From the NCBI RefSeq assembly GCF_003953935.1, contig NZ_RXLQ01000003.1, forward strand, positions 434,001 to 498,000: a DNA stretch of 64,000 bases, given 5' to 3'. Of this stretch, positions 26,999-36,962 are shown one piece after another. The position numbers and the translations under genes are program-made. The notes beneath the pieces are model-generated. The model had not been told where the DNA came from. It was given only the letters and a program-made list of their open reading frames with translations, and searched no databases. The stretch's first letter is position 1. Each line of letters begins with the position of its first letter. The DNA is from Massilia atriviolacea. Lineage in GTDB: Bacteria; Pseudomonadota; Gammaproteobacteria; Burkholderiales; Burkholderiaceae_D.

Positions 26999-28324
26999 TT
27001 AACTGCCCATGCCGTTGCCCATCTGCGCCGCCTGGTCCGCCCGCTCGGCGCCGCTGTCGGCGGCATCGGCCGCGCCCACCGGGGTCTGGCCGAAGTTCTG
27101 GATGATCCCGCCCATGCCCTCGTAGCCGGTGAGCGACGGCCCCCAGCTGCTGCCGTTCCACCACTTGTGGTAGAGCGCGCTGTCCGAGCCGGTGGCGAAC
27201 ACATCGAGCCGGTTCGCCGCCCACGCGACCACCCTCGGCTGCGAGGACAGGATGCCGCCCATGTTTTCGAAGCCCGTCACCGACGGTCCCCAGCTGCTGC
27301 CGTTCCACCATTTGTGATACAGCGCGCTGTCGGTGCCCACCACGAACACGTCGAGCCGGTTCGGTCCCCACGCCACCACCTCGGGGTTGCCGATGCACAC
27401 GCCGCCCAGGCGTTCCAGGTTGTTCCCTGCGGGCAGCCACTGGCTGCCGTTCCACCACTTGTGATACAGCGCGCCATCGGTGCCGGTGACGAACACATCG
27501 AGGCGGTTAGCGCCCCATGCCACCGCGCGCGGCGCCGAGGTGCACACGCCGCCCAGGCGCTCGTAGCCGGTCAGCGACGGCCCCCAGTTGCTGCCGTCCC
27601 ACCACTTGTGGTACAGCGCGCGGTCGGTGCCGATCACGAACACGTCGAGCCGGTTCGGTCCCCAGGACACCACTTCGGGCTGCTCCATGATGATGCCGCC
27701 CATGTTTTCATAACCGGTCAGCGACGGTCCCCAGGTGCTGCCGCTGCGCCACTTGTGGTACAGGGCGCGGTCGGTGCCGAGCACGAACACGTCGAGCCGG
27801 TTGGGTCCCCACGAAATGGCGCGCGGGTCGCCGATGATCACCCCGCCCAGGCTGGTGTAGCCGGTCAGCGACGGGACCCAGGCGCTGCCGTTGAAGGCCT
27901 TGTGGTACAGGGCGCTGTCGGTGCCGGTGACGAACAGGTCGAGCCGGTTGGGCTGGGTCGAGATGGCTTGCGGCACGCTGGTGCCGATGCCGCCCATGAA
28001 CTCGTAGCCGGTCAGGGACGGGTTCCAGCTCGCCCCGTTCCACCACTTGTGATACATGCCGCGGTTGGTGCCGAGGGTGAACACGTCGAGCCGGTTCGGG
28101 CCCCAGGCCACCACCGGGCCCGAACTGGGCTTGCGCGGGCCGGCCTGGGCCGCCAGCGTCTCCGCATCCTGGGTGTCGGCCTGGGCCGCCGCCGCAGGAT
28201 GGCTCATCATGCCCGCGCCCGGCATGCCCTGGGCGTTCGCGGCGCTATTGCCCGCGCCGCCGCCGGCGTGATCCATCGCGCCGCTGTTCATGGTCGTCGT
28301 CACTTCCGATTGCATCGATCTCAT
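26999..28324 (-). CDS. PLL-like seven-bladed beta-propeller lectin
   Basis: 441 aa from ATG 28324 with GGAAGGG upstream. After a 70-residue low-complexity Gly/Ala/Met leader, seven repeats of 49 residues follow the pattern WGPNRLDVFVxGTDxALYHKWW-(N/D)G-SxW-PSLTGYExMGG. These are DUF346-type repeats as in PLL lectins of Photorhabdus, which bind fucose or O-methylated sugars between blades. No signal peptide. Repeats 3, 4, 6 and 7 are nearly identical, suggesting recent duplication or conversion. Monocistronic, with its own terminator; divergent from the galactose locus. Confidence 0.85.
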   Translation of the reverse strand: MRSMQSEVTTTMNSGAMDHAGGGAGNSAANAQGMPGAGMMSHPAAAAQADTQDAETLAAQAGPRKPSSGPVVAWGPNRLDVFTLGTNRGMYHKWWNGASWNPSLTGYEFMGGIGTSVPQAISTQPNRLDLFVTGTDSALYHKAFNGSAWVPSLTGYTSLGGVIIGDPRAISWGPNRLDVFVLGTDRALYHKWRSGSTWGPSLTGYENMGGIIMEQPEVVSWGPNRLDVFVIGTDRALYHKWWDGSNWGPSLTGYERLGGVCTSAPRAVAWGANRLDVFVTGTDGALYHKWWNGSQWLPAGNNLERLGGVCIGNPEVVAWGPNRLDVFVVGTDSALYHKWWNGSSWGPSVTGFENMGGILSSQPRVVAWAANRLDVFATGSDSALYHKWWNGSSWGPSLTGYEGMGGIIQNFGQTPVGAADAADSGAERADQAAQMGNGMGS

Positions 28325-28531
28325 GCTCAATCCCTTCCGGTTGGTTGATGGTCTTCCTGCCCGGCGACGTCAAGAGCGTGCGCGTGCAGGCCTGTGACAA
28401 GTATCGAGATATTTCCAATGGGAACTTTTGATGGATGTGCAAGCAGCTTCATGCGCATGTGTTCCTCGCGAATCGGTCGTGACCCAGGTCAAACCGTCGG
28501 AACAGCATAGCGGCCGGGGCGACGGCGCGCT

Positions 28532-28552
28532 AGCTATGCGATTTGCGTATAG
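28532..28552. promoter_or_regulatory. Dyad operator upstream of dgoD
   Basis: CTATGCG-N5-CGTATAG is an inverted repeat with one mismatch, 78 bp before dgoD. The 21-bp stretch 28532-28552 is identical at 17 positions to 35258-35278 upstream of dgoK. Size, AT content and position fit a LysR-type site, presumably for the regulator at 34305-35258. Confidence 0.65.
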
Positions 28553-28629
28553 ATTTTTCGCGAACTTTCATATTTCGGGCTTGGCTCGCAGGCTTAGACT
28601 GTTTCTCATTCTTGACTAATGGCTAAGCA

Positions 28630-29778
28630 ATGAAAATCATCAAACTGACGACGTACCGGGTGCCGCCGCGCTGGATGCTGTTGAAGATCGAGACAGACGA
28701 AGGCATCGTCGGCTGGGGCGAACCGGTGATCGAAGGGCGCGCGCGCACGGTCGAAGCGGCCGTCCACGAGATGACGCCATTGTTGATCGGCCAGGACCCG
28801 GGCCGCATCAACGACCTGTGGCAAGCCATGTACCGCGGCGGCTTTTACCGCGGCGGCGCGATTTTGATGAGCGCCATCGCCGGCATCGACCAGGCCCTGT
28901 GGGACATCAAGGGCAAGGCGCTCGGGGTGCCGGTCTACGACCTGCTGGGCGGCCGGGTGCGCGACAAGATGAAAATGTACAGCTGGGTCGGCGGCGACCG
29001 GCCGTCCGACGTCATCGCCGGCATCGGCAAGCTGCGCGCGCTCGGCATCGACACCTTCAAGATGAACGGCACCGAAGAACTGCGCATGCTGGACAGCGCG
29101 CGCGCGGTCGACCAGGCGGTCGGACGCATCGCCGAGATCCGCGAAGCGTTCGGCAACGACATCGAATTCGGCATCGACTTCCACGGCCGCGTGGCGGCGC
29201 CCATGGCCAAGGTGCTGCTGCGCGCACTCGAACCCTACCGCCCGCTGTTCGTCGAAGAGCCGGTGCTGGCCGAGCAGGCCGAGTACTATCCGCGCCTGGC
29301 CGAATCGACCTCGATCCCGCTGGCGGCCGGCGAACGCATGTACTCGCGCTTCGAATTCAAGCGCGTGCTGGAGCAGGGCGGCCTGGCGATCCTGCAGCCC
29401 GACCTGTCGCACGCCGGCGGCATCACCGAATGCGTCAGGATCGCGGCCATGGCCGAAGCCTACGATGTCGCAGTGGCGCCGCATTGCCCGCTCGGCCCCG
29501 TGGCGCTGGCGGCCTGCCTGCACCTGGATTTCGTCTCGCACAACGCCGTGCTGCAGGAACAGAGCATGGGCATCCATTACAACCAGGGCGCCGAACTGCT
29601 CGACTACGTCAAGAACAAGGACGACTTCCGCATGGACGGCGGCTATATCGCCGCCCTGACCAAGCCGGGCCTCGGTGTCGAGGTCGACGAAGAGCGCGTG
29701 ATCGAAGCGAGCAAGAACGCGCCCGACTGGCATAACCCGCTGTGGCGCCACGAGGATGGCAGCGTCGCCGAGTGGTAG
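28630..29778 (+). CDS. dgoD: D-galactonate dehydratase
   Basis: 382 aa, the length of E. coli DgoD. Enolase-superfamily enzyme that dehydrates D-galactonate to 2-dehydro-3-deoxy-D-galactonate. Mg ligands D183 (GIDFHG), E209 (FVEEPV) and E235 (AAGERM), and the catalytic bases H185 and H285 (APHCPLGP), fall at the E. coli residue numbers. The start [25 protein letters not shown] is typical. First gene of the galactose operon; its stop overlaps the lactonase start. An operator-like dyad lies 78 bp upstream. Confidence 0.97.
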   Translation: MKIIKLTTYRVPPRWMLLKIETDEGIVGWGEPVIEGRARTVEAAVHEMTPLLIGQDPGRINDLWQAMYRGGFYRGGAILMSAIAGIDQALWDIKGKALGVPVYDLLGGRVRDKMKMYSWVGGDRPSDVIAGIGKLRALGIDTFKMNGTEELRMLDSARAVDQAVGRIAEIREAFGNDIEFGIDFHGRVAAPMAKVLLRALEPYRPLFVEEPVLAEQAEYYPRLAESTSIPLAAGERMYSRFEFKRVLEQGGLAILQPDLSHAGGITECVRIAAMAEAYDVAVAPHCPLGPVALAACLHLDFVSHNAVLQEQSMGIHYNQGAELLDYVKNKDDFRMDGGYIAALTKPGLGVEVDEERVIEASKNAPDWHNPLWRHEDGSVAEW

Positions 29779-30656
29779 CCGTCCTGACGTCGCCGCCGCC
29801 GCCGCCGTCGCCGCCGCCGTCGCAGCTTGCACGCCTGTCGCACCATCCGGGCCGCAGCCTGCGCTGGGATGCGCAAGGCCGCCGCTGGTGGTGGGCCGGC
29901 AGCGACGCCCATGCGGTGCACGCCTGCGCCGAGCGGCAAGGCGCGCCGCTGCTCTGCCGCCTGCCCGACGCCGCCGGCCTGCTGGCGCACTGCCGCTCCG
30001 GACGCATGCTGCTCGGCCTCGCCAAGCGCCTCGGCCTGGCGCAGCCGGACCGGCAGGCCGGCGCGCGCCAGTTGCGCCTGCAGCCGCTGGTGGCGGTGGA
30101 CGCCGCCGAGCCGCGCACCGCGGTCAGCGACGGTTGCACCGACCGGCGCGGCTTCCTGGTGTTCGGTACCCGTAACGTGGCCGAGGATGGCCGCGCCATC
30201 GGCAGTTTTTATCAGTATTCGCGCCAGCATGGCTTGCGCCGCCTGGCCTTGCCGGTGGTGGCCGAAGCGAGCGCGATCTGTTTCAGCGCGGACGGCAGGC
30301 GCATGTTCTTCGCCGACGCCCGCGCCAGCGCGATCATGGCCTGCGAGTACGACGCCGACGCCGGCGCCGTGCGCGCCGTCGAGGTGTTTGCGCAGCTGGC
30401 GCCCGGCGCGGGTGCGCGCGGCGCCGCGCTCGACGCCGACGGCTGCCTGTGGAGCGCCCAGCCCGGCCAGCTGCTGCGCTACGCCGCCGATGGAAAAGTA
30501 GTACAGCGCATCGCGCACGATTGCACCAGCATCGCCTTTGGCGGCGCCGGCCTCGCTCAGCTCGCCGCCGTCGGCGCGGGCGGCTTGTTCACCGTCCCTG
30601 TGCCCGGCGTCGCGGGCCAGGCCGACAGTCCGTTCGACGATCATCCATCACAATAA
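29772..30656 (+). CDS. SMP-30/regucalcin-like sugar lactonase (galactonolactonase)
   Basis: 294 aa if the GTG at 29772 starts translation, overlapping the dgoD stop by 7 bases. Six-bladed propeller with family blocks in altered form: [18 protein letters not shown] (usual NDG..D..GR.W.GT), [17 protein letters not shown] and [12 protein letters not shown]. It should hydrolyse D-galactono-lactone to D-galactonate, linking the sugar dehydrogenase to DgoD. The N-terminal 25 residues are Pro-rich ([11 protein letters not shown]) and unusual for the family, so a later start is conceivable. The sequence is more divergent than its neighbours. Confidence 0.8.
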   Translation: MVAVLTSPPPPPSPPPSQLARLSHHPGRSLRWDAQGRRWWWAGSDAHAVHACAERQGAPLLCRLPDAAGLLAHCRSGRMLLGLAKRLGLAQPDRQAGARQLRLQPLVAVDAAEPRTAVSDGCTDRRGFLVFGTRNVAEDGRAIGSFYQYSRQHGLRRLALPVVAEASAICFSADGRRMFFADARASAIMACEYDADAGAVRAVEVFAQLAPGAGARGAALDADGCLWSAQPGQLLRYAADGKVVQRIAHDCTSIAFGGAGLAQLAAVGAGGLFTVPVPGVAGQADSPFDDHPSQ

Positions 30657-30677
30657 TGAAATAAACAGGAGACCACC

Positions 30678-31664
30678 ATGCATACACGTACCTTCGCAAA
30701 ACTCGCCGCCGCAGCCCTGCTGACGTGCGCTTTCGGCGCCGCCCACGCGGCCGATCCGGTCAAGATCGGCTTCCTGGTCAAGCAGGCCGAGGAACCGTGG
30801 TTCCAGGATGAGTGGCGTTTCGCCGAGCAGGCCGCCAAGGACAAGGGCTTCACCCTGATCAAGATCGGCATTCCGAACGGCGAAAAAATGATCGCCGCGA
30901 TCGACAACCTGGCAGCGCAAAAGGCCCAGGGCTTCGTCATCTGCGCGCCCGACGTCAAGCTGGGCAAGGCGGTCGAACGCGCCGCCGCGCGCAACAACAT
31001 GAAAGTCATCTCGGTCGACGACCGCCTGCTCGATGGCGCCGGCAAGCCGCTGGCGTCGGTGCCGCACATGGGCATTTCGGGCTACGAGATCGGCAAGCAG
31101 GTGGGCGCCGGACTGGCCGCCGAAATCAGGGCGCGCGGCTGGAACCCGGCCGAGGTCGGCATCCTGCGCGTGTCCTACGACCAGCTGCCGACCGCCAGGG
31201 AGCGCACCATGGGCGCGGTCGACGCGCTGAAAGCGGCCGGCATCCCGGCGGCCAACGTGGTCGACGCCCCGCAGTCCAAGACCGACACCGAATCGGCCTT
31301 CAACGCCGCCAACATCGCCTACACCAAGCAGCAGCGCTTCAAGAAGTGGGTGGCGGTGGCCCTGAACGACGAATCGGTCATGGGGGCGGTGCGCGCCGCC
31401 GAAGGACGCGGCATGCGCGCCGACGCCATGATCGGCATCGGCATCGGCGGCAGCAAGACGGCGCAGAACGAATTCGCCAAGCCCCAGGCGACCGGCTTTT
31501 TCGGCACTGTGATGATCAGCCCCAAACGCCACGGCTACGAGACCGCCGCCAACCTGTACGACTGGATCGTCTCGAACAGGCAGCCGGCCGCCGAAACCCT
31601 CACCGCCGGCATGCTCATGACGCGCGCCAATGCCGCCAAGGTGCGCGCCGAGATGGGGCAGTGA
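30678..31664 (+). CDS. araF: ABC transporter periplasmic arabinose/galactose-binding protein
   Basis: 328 aa; CAGGAGACCACC precedes the ATG. Signal peptide ends at AHA. Close to E. coli AraF throughout: KIGFLVKQAEEPWFQDEW, NGEKMIAAIDNLAAQKAQGFVIC, MKVISVDDRLLD, NDESVMGAVRA and ATGFFGTVMISPKRHGYE. E. coli AraF binds L-arabinose and also D-galactose; in this locus D-galactose (or both) is the likely ligand. Followed by the ATPase (7 bp) and the permease. Confidence 0.92.
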   Translation: MHTRTFAKLAAAALLTCAFGAAHAADPVKIGFLVKQAEEPWFQDEWRFAEQAAKDKGFTLIKIGIPNGEKMIAAIDNLAAQKAQGFVICAPDVKLGKAVERAAARNNMKVISVDDRLLDGAGKPLASVPHMGISGYEIGKQVGAGLAAEIRARGWNPAEVGILRVSYDQLPTARERTMGAVDALKAAGIPAANVVDAPQSKTDTESAFNAANIAYTKQQRFKKWVAVALNDESVMGAVRAAEGRGMRADAMIGIGIGGSKTAQNEFAKPQATGFFGTVMISPKRHGYETAANLYDWIVSNRQPAAETLTAGMLMTRANAAKVRAEMGQ

Positions 31665-31670
31665 GCGACG

Positions 31671-33236
31671 ATGTCCGCTTACCTCCAGTTTGACCAGGTC
31701 TCGAAGCACTTCCCCGGCGTGATCGCGCTCGGGGGCGTGAGCTTCGAGGCCCACGCCGGAACCGTGCATGGCCTGCTGGGCGAAAACGGCGCCGGCAAGT
31801 CGACCCTGCTCAAGATCCTGGGCGGGCAATACCGCCCGGACGGCGGGCGCCTGCTGCTGGACGGACGCGAAGTGCGCTTCGGTTCGGCCAGCGACGCCAT
31901 CGCCGCCGGCGTGTCCATCATCCACCAGGAACTGCAGTACGTTCCCGAGCTGACGGTGGCCGAGAACGTCCTGCTGGGGCGCATGCCGACCCGCATGGGC
32001 TTTCTCGACAAGGCCGCCGCCAACAGGATGGTGTCGGAGCGGCTGGCGAAGATCGGTGTCGACCTCGACCCCGGCGCGCGCCTGGCCGACCTCTCGATCG
32101 CCCAGCGCCAGATGGTCGAGATCTGCAAGGCCGTGATGCAGGACGCCCGGGTCATCGCCTTCGACGAGCCGACCAGCAGCCTGTCGCACCGCGAAACCGA
32201 GATCCTGTTCCGCCTGGTGCGCGAGCTGCGCGCCGACGGGCGCACCCTGATCTACATCTCGCACCGGCTGGAAGAACTGTACGCGCTGTGCGACGCCTGC
32301 ACCATCTTCCGCGACGGCCGCAAGGTCGCCACCCACCCGGTGATGGCCGAGGTGCCGCGCGAGCGCTTGATCGGCGACATGGTCGGGCGCGAACTGAGCG
32401 ACATCTACGACTACCGCCAACGCGCACTGGGGGCCGAACGCCTGACCGTGCGCGGCATGCTCGAGGGCTGCGATTTTTCGGTGCGCGCCGGCGAAGTGCT
32501 GGGCTTTTTCGGCCTGGTGGGCGCGGGACGCAGCGAATTGATGCGCCAGATGTACGGCGCCGACAAGCGCGCGCCCGGTACCGTGCTGCTCGATGGCGCC
32601 CCGGTACCGATGGGCGGGCCGTCGGCGGCGATTGCGGCCGGCATCGTCCTGTGTCCGGAAGACCGCAAGGAGCAGGGCATCCTGGCCCAGTCCTCGGTGG
32701 CCGAGAACATCAACATCAGCTGCCGCCGCCATGCGCTGCTGGGCGGCGTGTTCCTGCGCCATGCGCGCGAGGCCGCGCTGGCCGACGAATTCATCGCGCG
32801 CCTGCGCATCAAGACCCCCAGCCGCGAGCAGGAAATCCGCCTGCTCTCGGGCGGCAACCAGCAGAAAGTGATCCTGGCGCGCTGGCTGGCCGAACCGGGC
32901 CTGAAGGTGCTGGTGCTGGACGAGCCGACGCGCGGCATCGACGTGGGCGCCAAGAACGACATTTACCGCATCATCCACGACGTGGCCGCGCGCGGCTGTT
33001 GCGTGATCGTGGTGTCGAGCGAGCTGCCGGAAGTGCTGGGCATCGCCGACCGCGTGGCGGTGATGCGCGACGGCCGCATCGTCGGCCAGCTGGAGCGCGG
33101 CGAGGCCGACGAAAAAGCGGTACTGCGCCTGGCGCTGCCGGACACCGTGGCCGATACCGATACCGATAGCAACAACAACGATGACGACAACGACAACGGC
33201 GCCAGCGCCGCCACCCCTTCCCGGAGAACCGCATGA
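31671..33236 (+). CDS. araG: Sugar ABC transporter ATP-binding protein
   Basis: 521 aa with two ABC domains. Domain 1 has Walker [10 protein letters not shown], signature-region [11 protein letters not shown] and Walker [13 protein letters not shown]; domain 2 has the usual degenerate Walker [19 protein letters not shown] and [11 protein letters not shown]. This is the AraG/MglA/RbsA type. The last 30 residues are an acidic Asp/Asn/Thr run ([16 protein letters not shown]) absent from E. coli AraG, which looks like a repeat expansion. The stop overlaps the permease start (ATGA). Confidence 0.92.
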   Translation: MSAYLQFDQVSKHFPGVIALGGVSFEAHAGTVHGLLGENGAGKSTLLKILGGQYRPDGGRLLLDGREVRFGSASDAIAAGVSIIHQELQYVPELTVAENVLLGRMPTRMGFLDKAAANRMVSERLAKIGVDLDPGARLADLSIAQRQMVEICKAVMQDARVIAFDEPTSSLSHRETEILFRLVRELRADGRTLIYISHRLEELYALCDACTIFRDGRKVATHPVMAEVPRERLIGDMVGRELSDIYDYRQRALGAERLTVRGMLEGCDFSVRAGEVLGFFGLVGAGRSELMRQMYGADKRAPGTVLLDGAPVPMGGPSAAIAAGIVLCPEDRKEQGILAQSSVAENINISCRRHALLGGVFLRHAREAALADEFIARLRIKTPSREQEIRLLSGGNQQKVILARWLAEPGLKVLVLDEPTRGIDVGAKNDIYRIIHDVAARGCCVIVVSSELPEVLGIADRVAVMRDGRIVGQLERGEADEKAVLRLALPDTVADTDTDSNNNDDDNDNGASAATPSRRTA

Positions 33237-34219
33237 GCACCATCCCCGTCACCCACAGCGGCGCCCCCGCGCCGGCCGGCCGCCAGCGCGCCCTCCTGAT
33301 CGAATACAGCATGCCGCTGGCATACGCGCTGCTGTTCGCGGTGCTGGCCGCCACCGTCGATAACTTTTTCTCGGTCGCCAACGTGGTCGGGCTGATGCTG
33401 TCGGTCGCGCAGATCGGCATGGTCGCCTGCACCATGATGCTGTGCCTGGCCTCGCGCGACTTCGACCTCTCGGTCGGCTCGACCATCGCCTTTGCCGGCG
33501 TGCTCGGGGCGATGGTGCTGGAACGCACCGGCAGCGTGGCGCTGGCGGTCGGGGCCGGCCTCGGTGCCGGTGCGCTGATCGGCGCCGGCAACGGCGTGCT
33601 GATCGCTTACCTGCGCGTGAACGCCCTGATCGCCACCCTGGCCACCATGCTGATGGTGCGCGGCCTGGCCTTCATCGCCTCGCAAGGGCAGGCGGTCGGC
33701 ATCAATTCCGACGCCTTCATCGCCTTCGGCGACACCCGCGTGGTCGGCCTGCCGCTGCCGGTGCTGGTGGCGGGCGCCTGCTTCCTGGTGTTCGGCGTGC
33801 TGCTCAATCATACGGTGTTCGGCCGTAACACCCTGGCCATCGGCGGCAATCCGGAAGCGGCGCGGCTGGCGGGCGTCAAGGTCGAGAAGCTGCGCGTCTG
33901 GATCTTCCTGCTGCAAGGGCTGGTCACCGCGATGGCGGGCCTGATCCTGGCCTCGCGCATCACCAGCGGCCAGCCGAATGCGGCGCAGGGCTTCGAGCTC
34001 GATGTGATCTCGGCCTGCGTGCTGGGGGGCGTGTCGCTGCAGGGCGGCAAGGCGCGCATTTTCGGGGTGCTGATCGGGGTGCTGATCATGGGCACCGTGG
34101 AAAACGTGATGAACCTGCTGAACGTCGATTCCTTCTACCAGTACCTGGTGCGCGGTTCGATCCTGCTGGCGGCGGTGCTGCTCGATCAGCTCAAGGCCCG
34201 TGGAGAACGCCGCAGCTGA
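33233..34219 (+). CDS. araH: Sugar ABC transporter permease
   Basis: 328 aa, eight to ten hydrophobic segments, BPD_transp_2 family: [32 protein letters not shown], the [20 protein letters not shown] block and [23 protein letters not shown] are the usual AraH/RbsC features. Forms the membrane channel with the AraG-like ATPase. Starts inside the araG stop codon. Ends 85 bp before the LysR regulator. Confidence 0.92.
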   Translation: MSTIPVTHSGAPAPAGRQRALLIEYSMPLAYALLFAVLAATVDNFFSVANVVGLMLSVAQIGMVACTMMLCLASRDFDLSVGSTIAFAGVLGAMVLERTGSVALAVGAGLGAGALIGAGNGVLIAYLRVNALIATLATMLMVRGLAFIASQGQAVGINSDAFIAFGDTRVVGLPLPVLVAGACFLVFGVLLNHTVFGRNTLAIGGNPEAARLAGVKVEKLRVWIFLLQGLVTAMAGLILASRITSGQPNAAQGFELDVISACVLGGVSLQGGKARIFGVLIGVLIMGTVENVMNLLNVDSFYQYLVRGSILLAAVLLDQLKARGERRS

Positions 34220-34247
34220 GCCGGTAGCATGTCGGAGGTCATACATG

Positions 34248-34275
34248 TTGACGATTTAGCCATTGCGCATATATC
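34248..34275 (+). promoter_or_regulatory. Promoter of the LysR regulator gene
   Basis: TTGACG (34248-34253), 16-bp spacer, TATATC (34270-34275); the predicted start leaves a leader of about 25 nt before ATG 34305. The regulator therefore seems to have its own transcript inside the cluster. Confidence 0.5.
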
Positions 34276-34304
34276 ATCGACATCCTTGAAACCGATTGCC
34301 CGCC

Positions 34305-35258
34305 ATGCCCGATCCACGCTCCGACCGCTTCGTCCGCTCGCACCTCAAGACCCGCCACCTGGTGCTGCTGGTCGAACTGGGGCGGCACGGCTCCATCATG
34401 CACGCGGCCCAGGCCGCCAACCTGACCCAGCCGGCCGCTTCCAAGCTGCTCGGCGAACTCGAACACGCGCTCGGCGTGCAACTGTTCGAACGCCTGCCGC
34501 GCGGCGTCTCGCCGACCTGGTACGGCCAGGTGCTGATCCGGCGCGCCGGCGCGGCCCTGGCCGAGATGGACGCGGCCCACCAGGAAGTGATGGAACTGCT
34601 GTCCGGCCTGCGCGGCCGGGTCGACGTGGGCACCGTGCTCACGCCATCGACCAGCCTGGTGCCGGAAGCGGTCAACCTGCTCAAGACGCGCCACGCGCGC
34701 GTGCATGTATCGATCAGCGTCGATACCAGCAAGATCCTGGTGCAGCGCCTGCGTGCCGGCGAACTGGACCTGGTGGTGGGGCGCATCCTCGATACCGGCG
34801 CCGCCGCCGAGCTGCATTTCGAGCCGGTCACCGACGAACCGCACAGCCTGATCGCGCGCGCCGGCCATCCGCTGGCCGCGCGCACCGATCTCACGCTCGA
34901 CGAACTGGCGCGCCAGGGCTGGATCCTGCCGCCCAACGGCAGCATCCTGCGCGACCGCCTGACCGCCCTGTTCCTCGCGCGCGGCCTCGAACCGCCGGCC
35001 GAAACGGTGGAAACCCTGGCCCTGCCGGTGATCGCCCACCTGCTGACCGGCAGCGACATGGTGGTAGCGCTTCCCATCGAACTCGTGCAACCCTACCTGC
35101 AAACCGGCCTGCTGACCGTGCTGCCGTTCGACCTCGGCATTCGCATGGACATGTACGGCATCGTCACGCGCCGCCATCATCAACTCTCGCCCGGGGCCGA
35201 GAGCATGCTGGCGACCATGCGCGAAGTGGCGGCGCTGCGCTATCCGCCAAGCGCCTGA
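34305..35258 (+). CDS. LysR-family regulator of the galactose locus
   Basis: 317 aa from ATG 34305. N-terminal winged HTH at about 15-75 (HLVLLVELGRHGSIMHAAQAANLTQPAASKLL), then the LysR effector domain (RVDVGTVLTPSTSL, ELDLVVGRIL). The first helix type and context recall GbpR-like regulators of galactose/arabinose uptake in alpha- and betaproteobacteria. It sits between the transporter and dgoK; its stop overlaps the dyad at 35258-35278 and a sister dyad lies before dgoD. A galactose-pathway intermediate is the likely inducer. Confidence 0.88.
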   Translation: MPDPRSDRFVRSHLKTRHLVLLVELGRHGSIMHAAQAANLTQPAASKLLGELEHALGVQLFERLPRGVSPTWYGQVLIRRAGAALAEMDAAHQEVMELLSGLRGRVDVGTVLTPSTSLVPEAVNLLKTRHARVHVSISVDTSKILVQRLRAGELDLVVGRILDTGAAAELHFEPVTDEPHSLIARAGHPLAARTDLTLDELARQGWILPPNGSILRDRLTALFLARGLEPPAETVETLALPVIAHLLTGSDMVVALPIELVQPYLQTGLLTVLPFDLGIRMDMYGIVTRRHHQLSPGAESMLATMREVAALRYPPSA

Positions 35259-35278
35259 GCTATACGATTTCCGTATGC
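35258..35278. promoter_or_regulatory. Dyad operator upstream of dgoK
   Basis: AGCTATACGATTTCCGTATGC shares 17 of 21 bases with 28532-28552 upstream of dgoD and has the same dyad CTATRCG-N5-CGTAT. It lies 178 bp before dgoK. The rest of the 197-bp gap (35259-35455) contains a short GAGGGCTTAAGG-type repeat and no gene. Confidence 0.65.
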
Positions 35279-35455
35279 TTCTGTCTGAATAAGCAATTGG
35301 AATCCTATTCCGGGAATCCGTAGCATGCCATCATGAGACCGAACTTTTGCCGCGTCTTGCTGTCGATAGCTTGAGGGCTCGAGCGAGGGCTTAAGGCGAG
35401 GGCTTAAGGCCAGGGCCGCAGGCGCCCGCGCGCCGTTCATATTCAGAGAGAAAGC

Positions 35456-36331
35456 ATGCACAAGCAATTACTTGGAATCGACTGGGGAACCAGCAACCGG
35501 CGCGCCTACCTGGCCGGGCGCGACGGCAAATGCCTCGCCCGCCACGCGGACGACCAGGGCCTGCTGGCCGTCGGCGGCAACTTTGCCGCCTCGCTGGCCA
35601 GCCTGCGCGCGCGCATGGAGGTCGCGCCGGACGTGCCGGTCGTCATGTCGGGCATGGTCGGCTCGGCCAGCGGCTGGCAGGAAGTACCCTATCTCGATAC
35701 CAGCGTGCCGCTGACCGGCCTGCCGTCCCGGCTGGCGCCGGTGCGCGGCCACCCCGGCTGCTTCATCGTGCCCGGCTACTGCGCGCGCGACGGCGCGGTG
35801 GACGTGATGCGCGGCGAAGAGACGCAGTTGCTGGGCGCCGTCGGGCGCGGCCTGCTCGATGGCTGGGTGGTGCTGCCCGGCACCCACAGCAAATGGGTTT
35901 ACCTGCGCGGCGGCAAAGTCGACCAGCTGGTCACGTACATGACCGGCGAACTGTTTTCGATGCTGGCCGCCGGCGGCACCCTGGCCGCCCTGATGGCTTG
36001 CGGACTCGACGACGAGAGCGCCTTCGGCGCCGGCCTGCAGGAAGCGCGCCGCGCGCGCCCGCTGTCGAACGCGCTGTTCGGCGTGCGCGCGCGCGTGGTG
36101 TCGAACAGCATGGCGGCCGCGCAGGCGCGCTCGTTTGTCAGCGGCCTGCTGATCGGCGCCGAGTTCGTGGCGGCGCAAGGCCACGCCGACGGCGCCATCG
36201 ACATCATCGGCTCGCCCGCGCTGAGCGCCCGCTACGAGGAGGCGGCGTTGCATTTCGGCATGCCGGCGCGCGTGCACGACCCGGACGAGGTCTACCTGGC
36301 CGCGCTGGCCTACTTTTTCGAAAGCCTTTGA
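35456..36331 (+). CDS. dgoK: 2-dehydro-3-deoxygalactonokinase
   Basis: 291 aa; AGAGAGAAAGC precedes the ATG. Phosphorylates 2-dehydro-3-deoxy-D-galactonate at C6 with ATP. Sugar-kinase fold of the DgoK family: LLGIDWGTSNRRAYL at the start, MSGMVGSASGWQEVPYLD, VPGTHSKWVYL-type block (LPGTHSKWVYL) and TGELFSML. Ends two bases before dgoA, so the two are translationally coupled. An operator-like dyad lies upstream. Confidence 0.95.
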   Translation: MHKQLLGIDWGTSNRRAYLAGRDGKCLARHADDQGLLAVGGNFAASLASLRARMEVAPDVPVVMSGMVGSASGWQEVPYLDTSVPLTGLPSRLAPVRGHPGCFIVPGYCARDGAVDVMRGEETQLLGAVGRGLLDGWVVLPGTHSKWVYLRGGKVDQLVTYMTGELFSMLAAGGTLAALMACGLDDESAFGAGLQEARRARPLSNALFGVRARVVSNSMAAAQARSFVSGLLIGAEFVAAQGHADGAIDIIGSPALSARYEEAALHFGMPARVHDPDEVYLAALAYFFESL

Positions 36332-36333
36332 CC

Positions 36334-36957
36334 ATGGATACGACCCAATTGAACCCGCCCCTGGTCGCCATCCTGCGCGGCCTCCAGCCGGGCGAGGCCG
36401 AAGCGGCCGGCGCGGCCCTGTTCGCGGCCGGCTTTCGCCTGCTGGAAGTGCCGCTCAACCGGCCCGGCGCGCTGGAAGCGATCGCGCTGCTGGCGCGCAT
36501 GGCCCCGGCCGGCGCCATTGTCGGCGGCGGCACCATGCTGAGCGTGGCCGATGTGGAGGCGGTGCACGCGGCCGGCGGCCGCATGCTGGTCGCGCCCAAC
36601 TGCAACACGCAGGTGATCGCGCGCGCCGCCGCCCTCGGCATGCTGTGCGCGCCCGGCGTGGCGACCCCGAGCGAAGCGTTCGACGCGCTCGCGGCCGGCG
36701 CCCATGCGCTCAAGATTTTCCCTGCCGAAATGGTCGGCTACGCCGGCCTGAAAGCCTTCAAGACCGTGTTGCCGCCGGGTACGCCCCTGTGGCCGGTCGG
36801 CGGCGTCTCGCCCGGCAGCATGGCCGACTGGGTCGCGGCCGGCGCCAGCGGATTCGGCATCGGCGGGGCGCTGTATGCGCCGGGCGCCACGCCCGCGATA
36901 CTGAGTTCGCGCGCGCACGCCTTTGTCGACGCCTGGCAGGCCGCGCAGAACAGCTGA
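36334..36957 (+). CDS. dgoA: 2-dehydro-3-deoxy-6-phosphogalactonate aldolase
   Basis: 207 aa, close to E. coli DgoA length. Cleaves KDPGal to pyruvate and glyceraldehyde-3-phosphate through a Schiff base. LVAILRGLQPGEA, LEVPLNRPGALEAI, IVGGGTMLSVADV and the Lys127 motif ALKIFPAEMVG identify the KDPG/KDPGal class I aldolase family; PVGGVSPGSMADW is the phosphate-binding end. In E. coli dgoA is fused or adjacent to dgoD; here it follows dgoK. Confidence 0.95.
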   Translation: MDTTQLNPPLVAILRGLQPGEAEAAGAALFAAGFRLLEVPLNRPGALEAIALLARMAPAGAIVGGGTMLSVADVEAVHAAGGRMLVAPNCNTQVIARAAALGMLCAPGVATPSEAFDALAAGAHALKIFPAEMVGYAGLKAFKTVLPPGTPLWPVGGVSPGSMADWVAAGASGFGIGGALYAPGATPAILSSRAHAFVDAWQAAQNS

Positions 36958-36962
36958 CAGGA

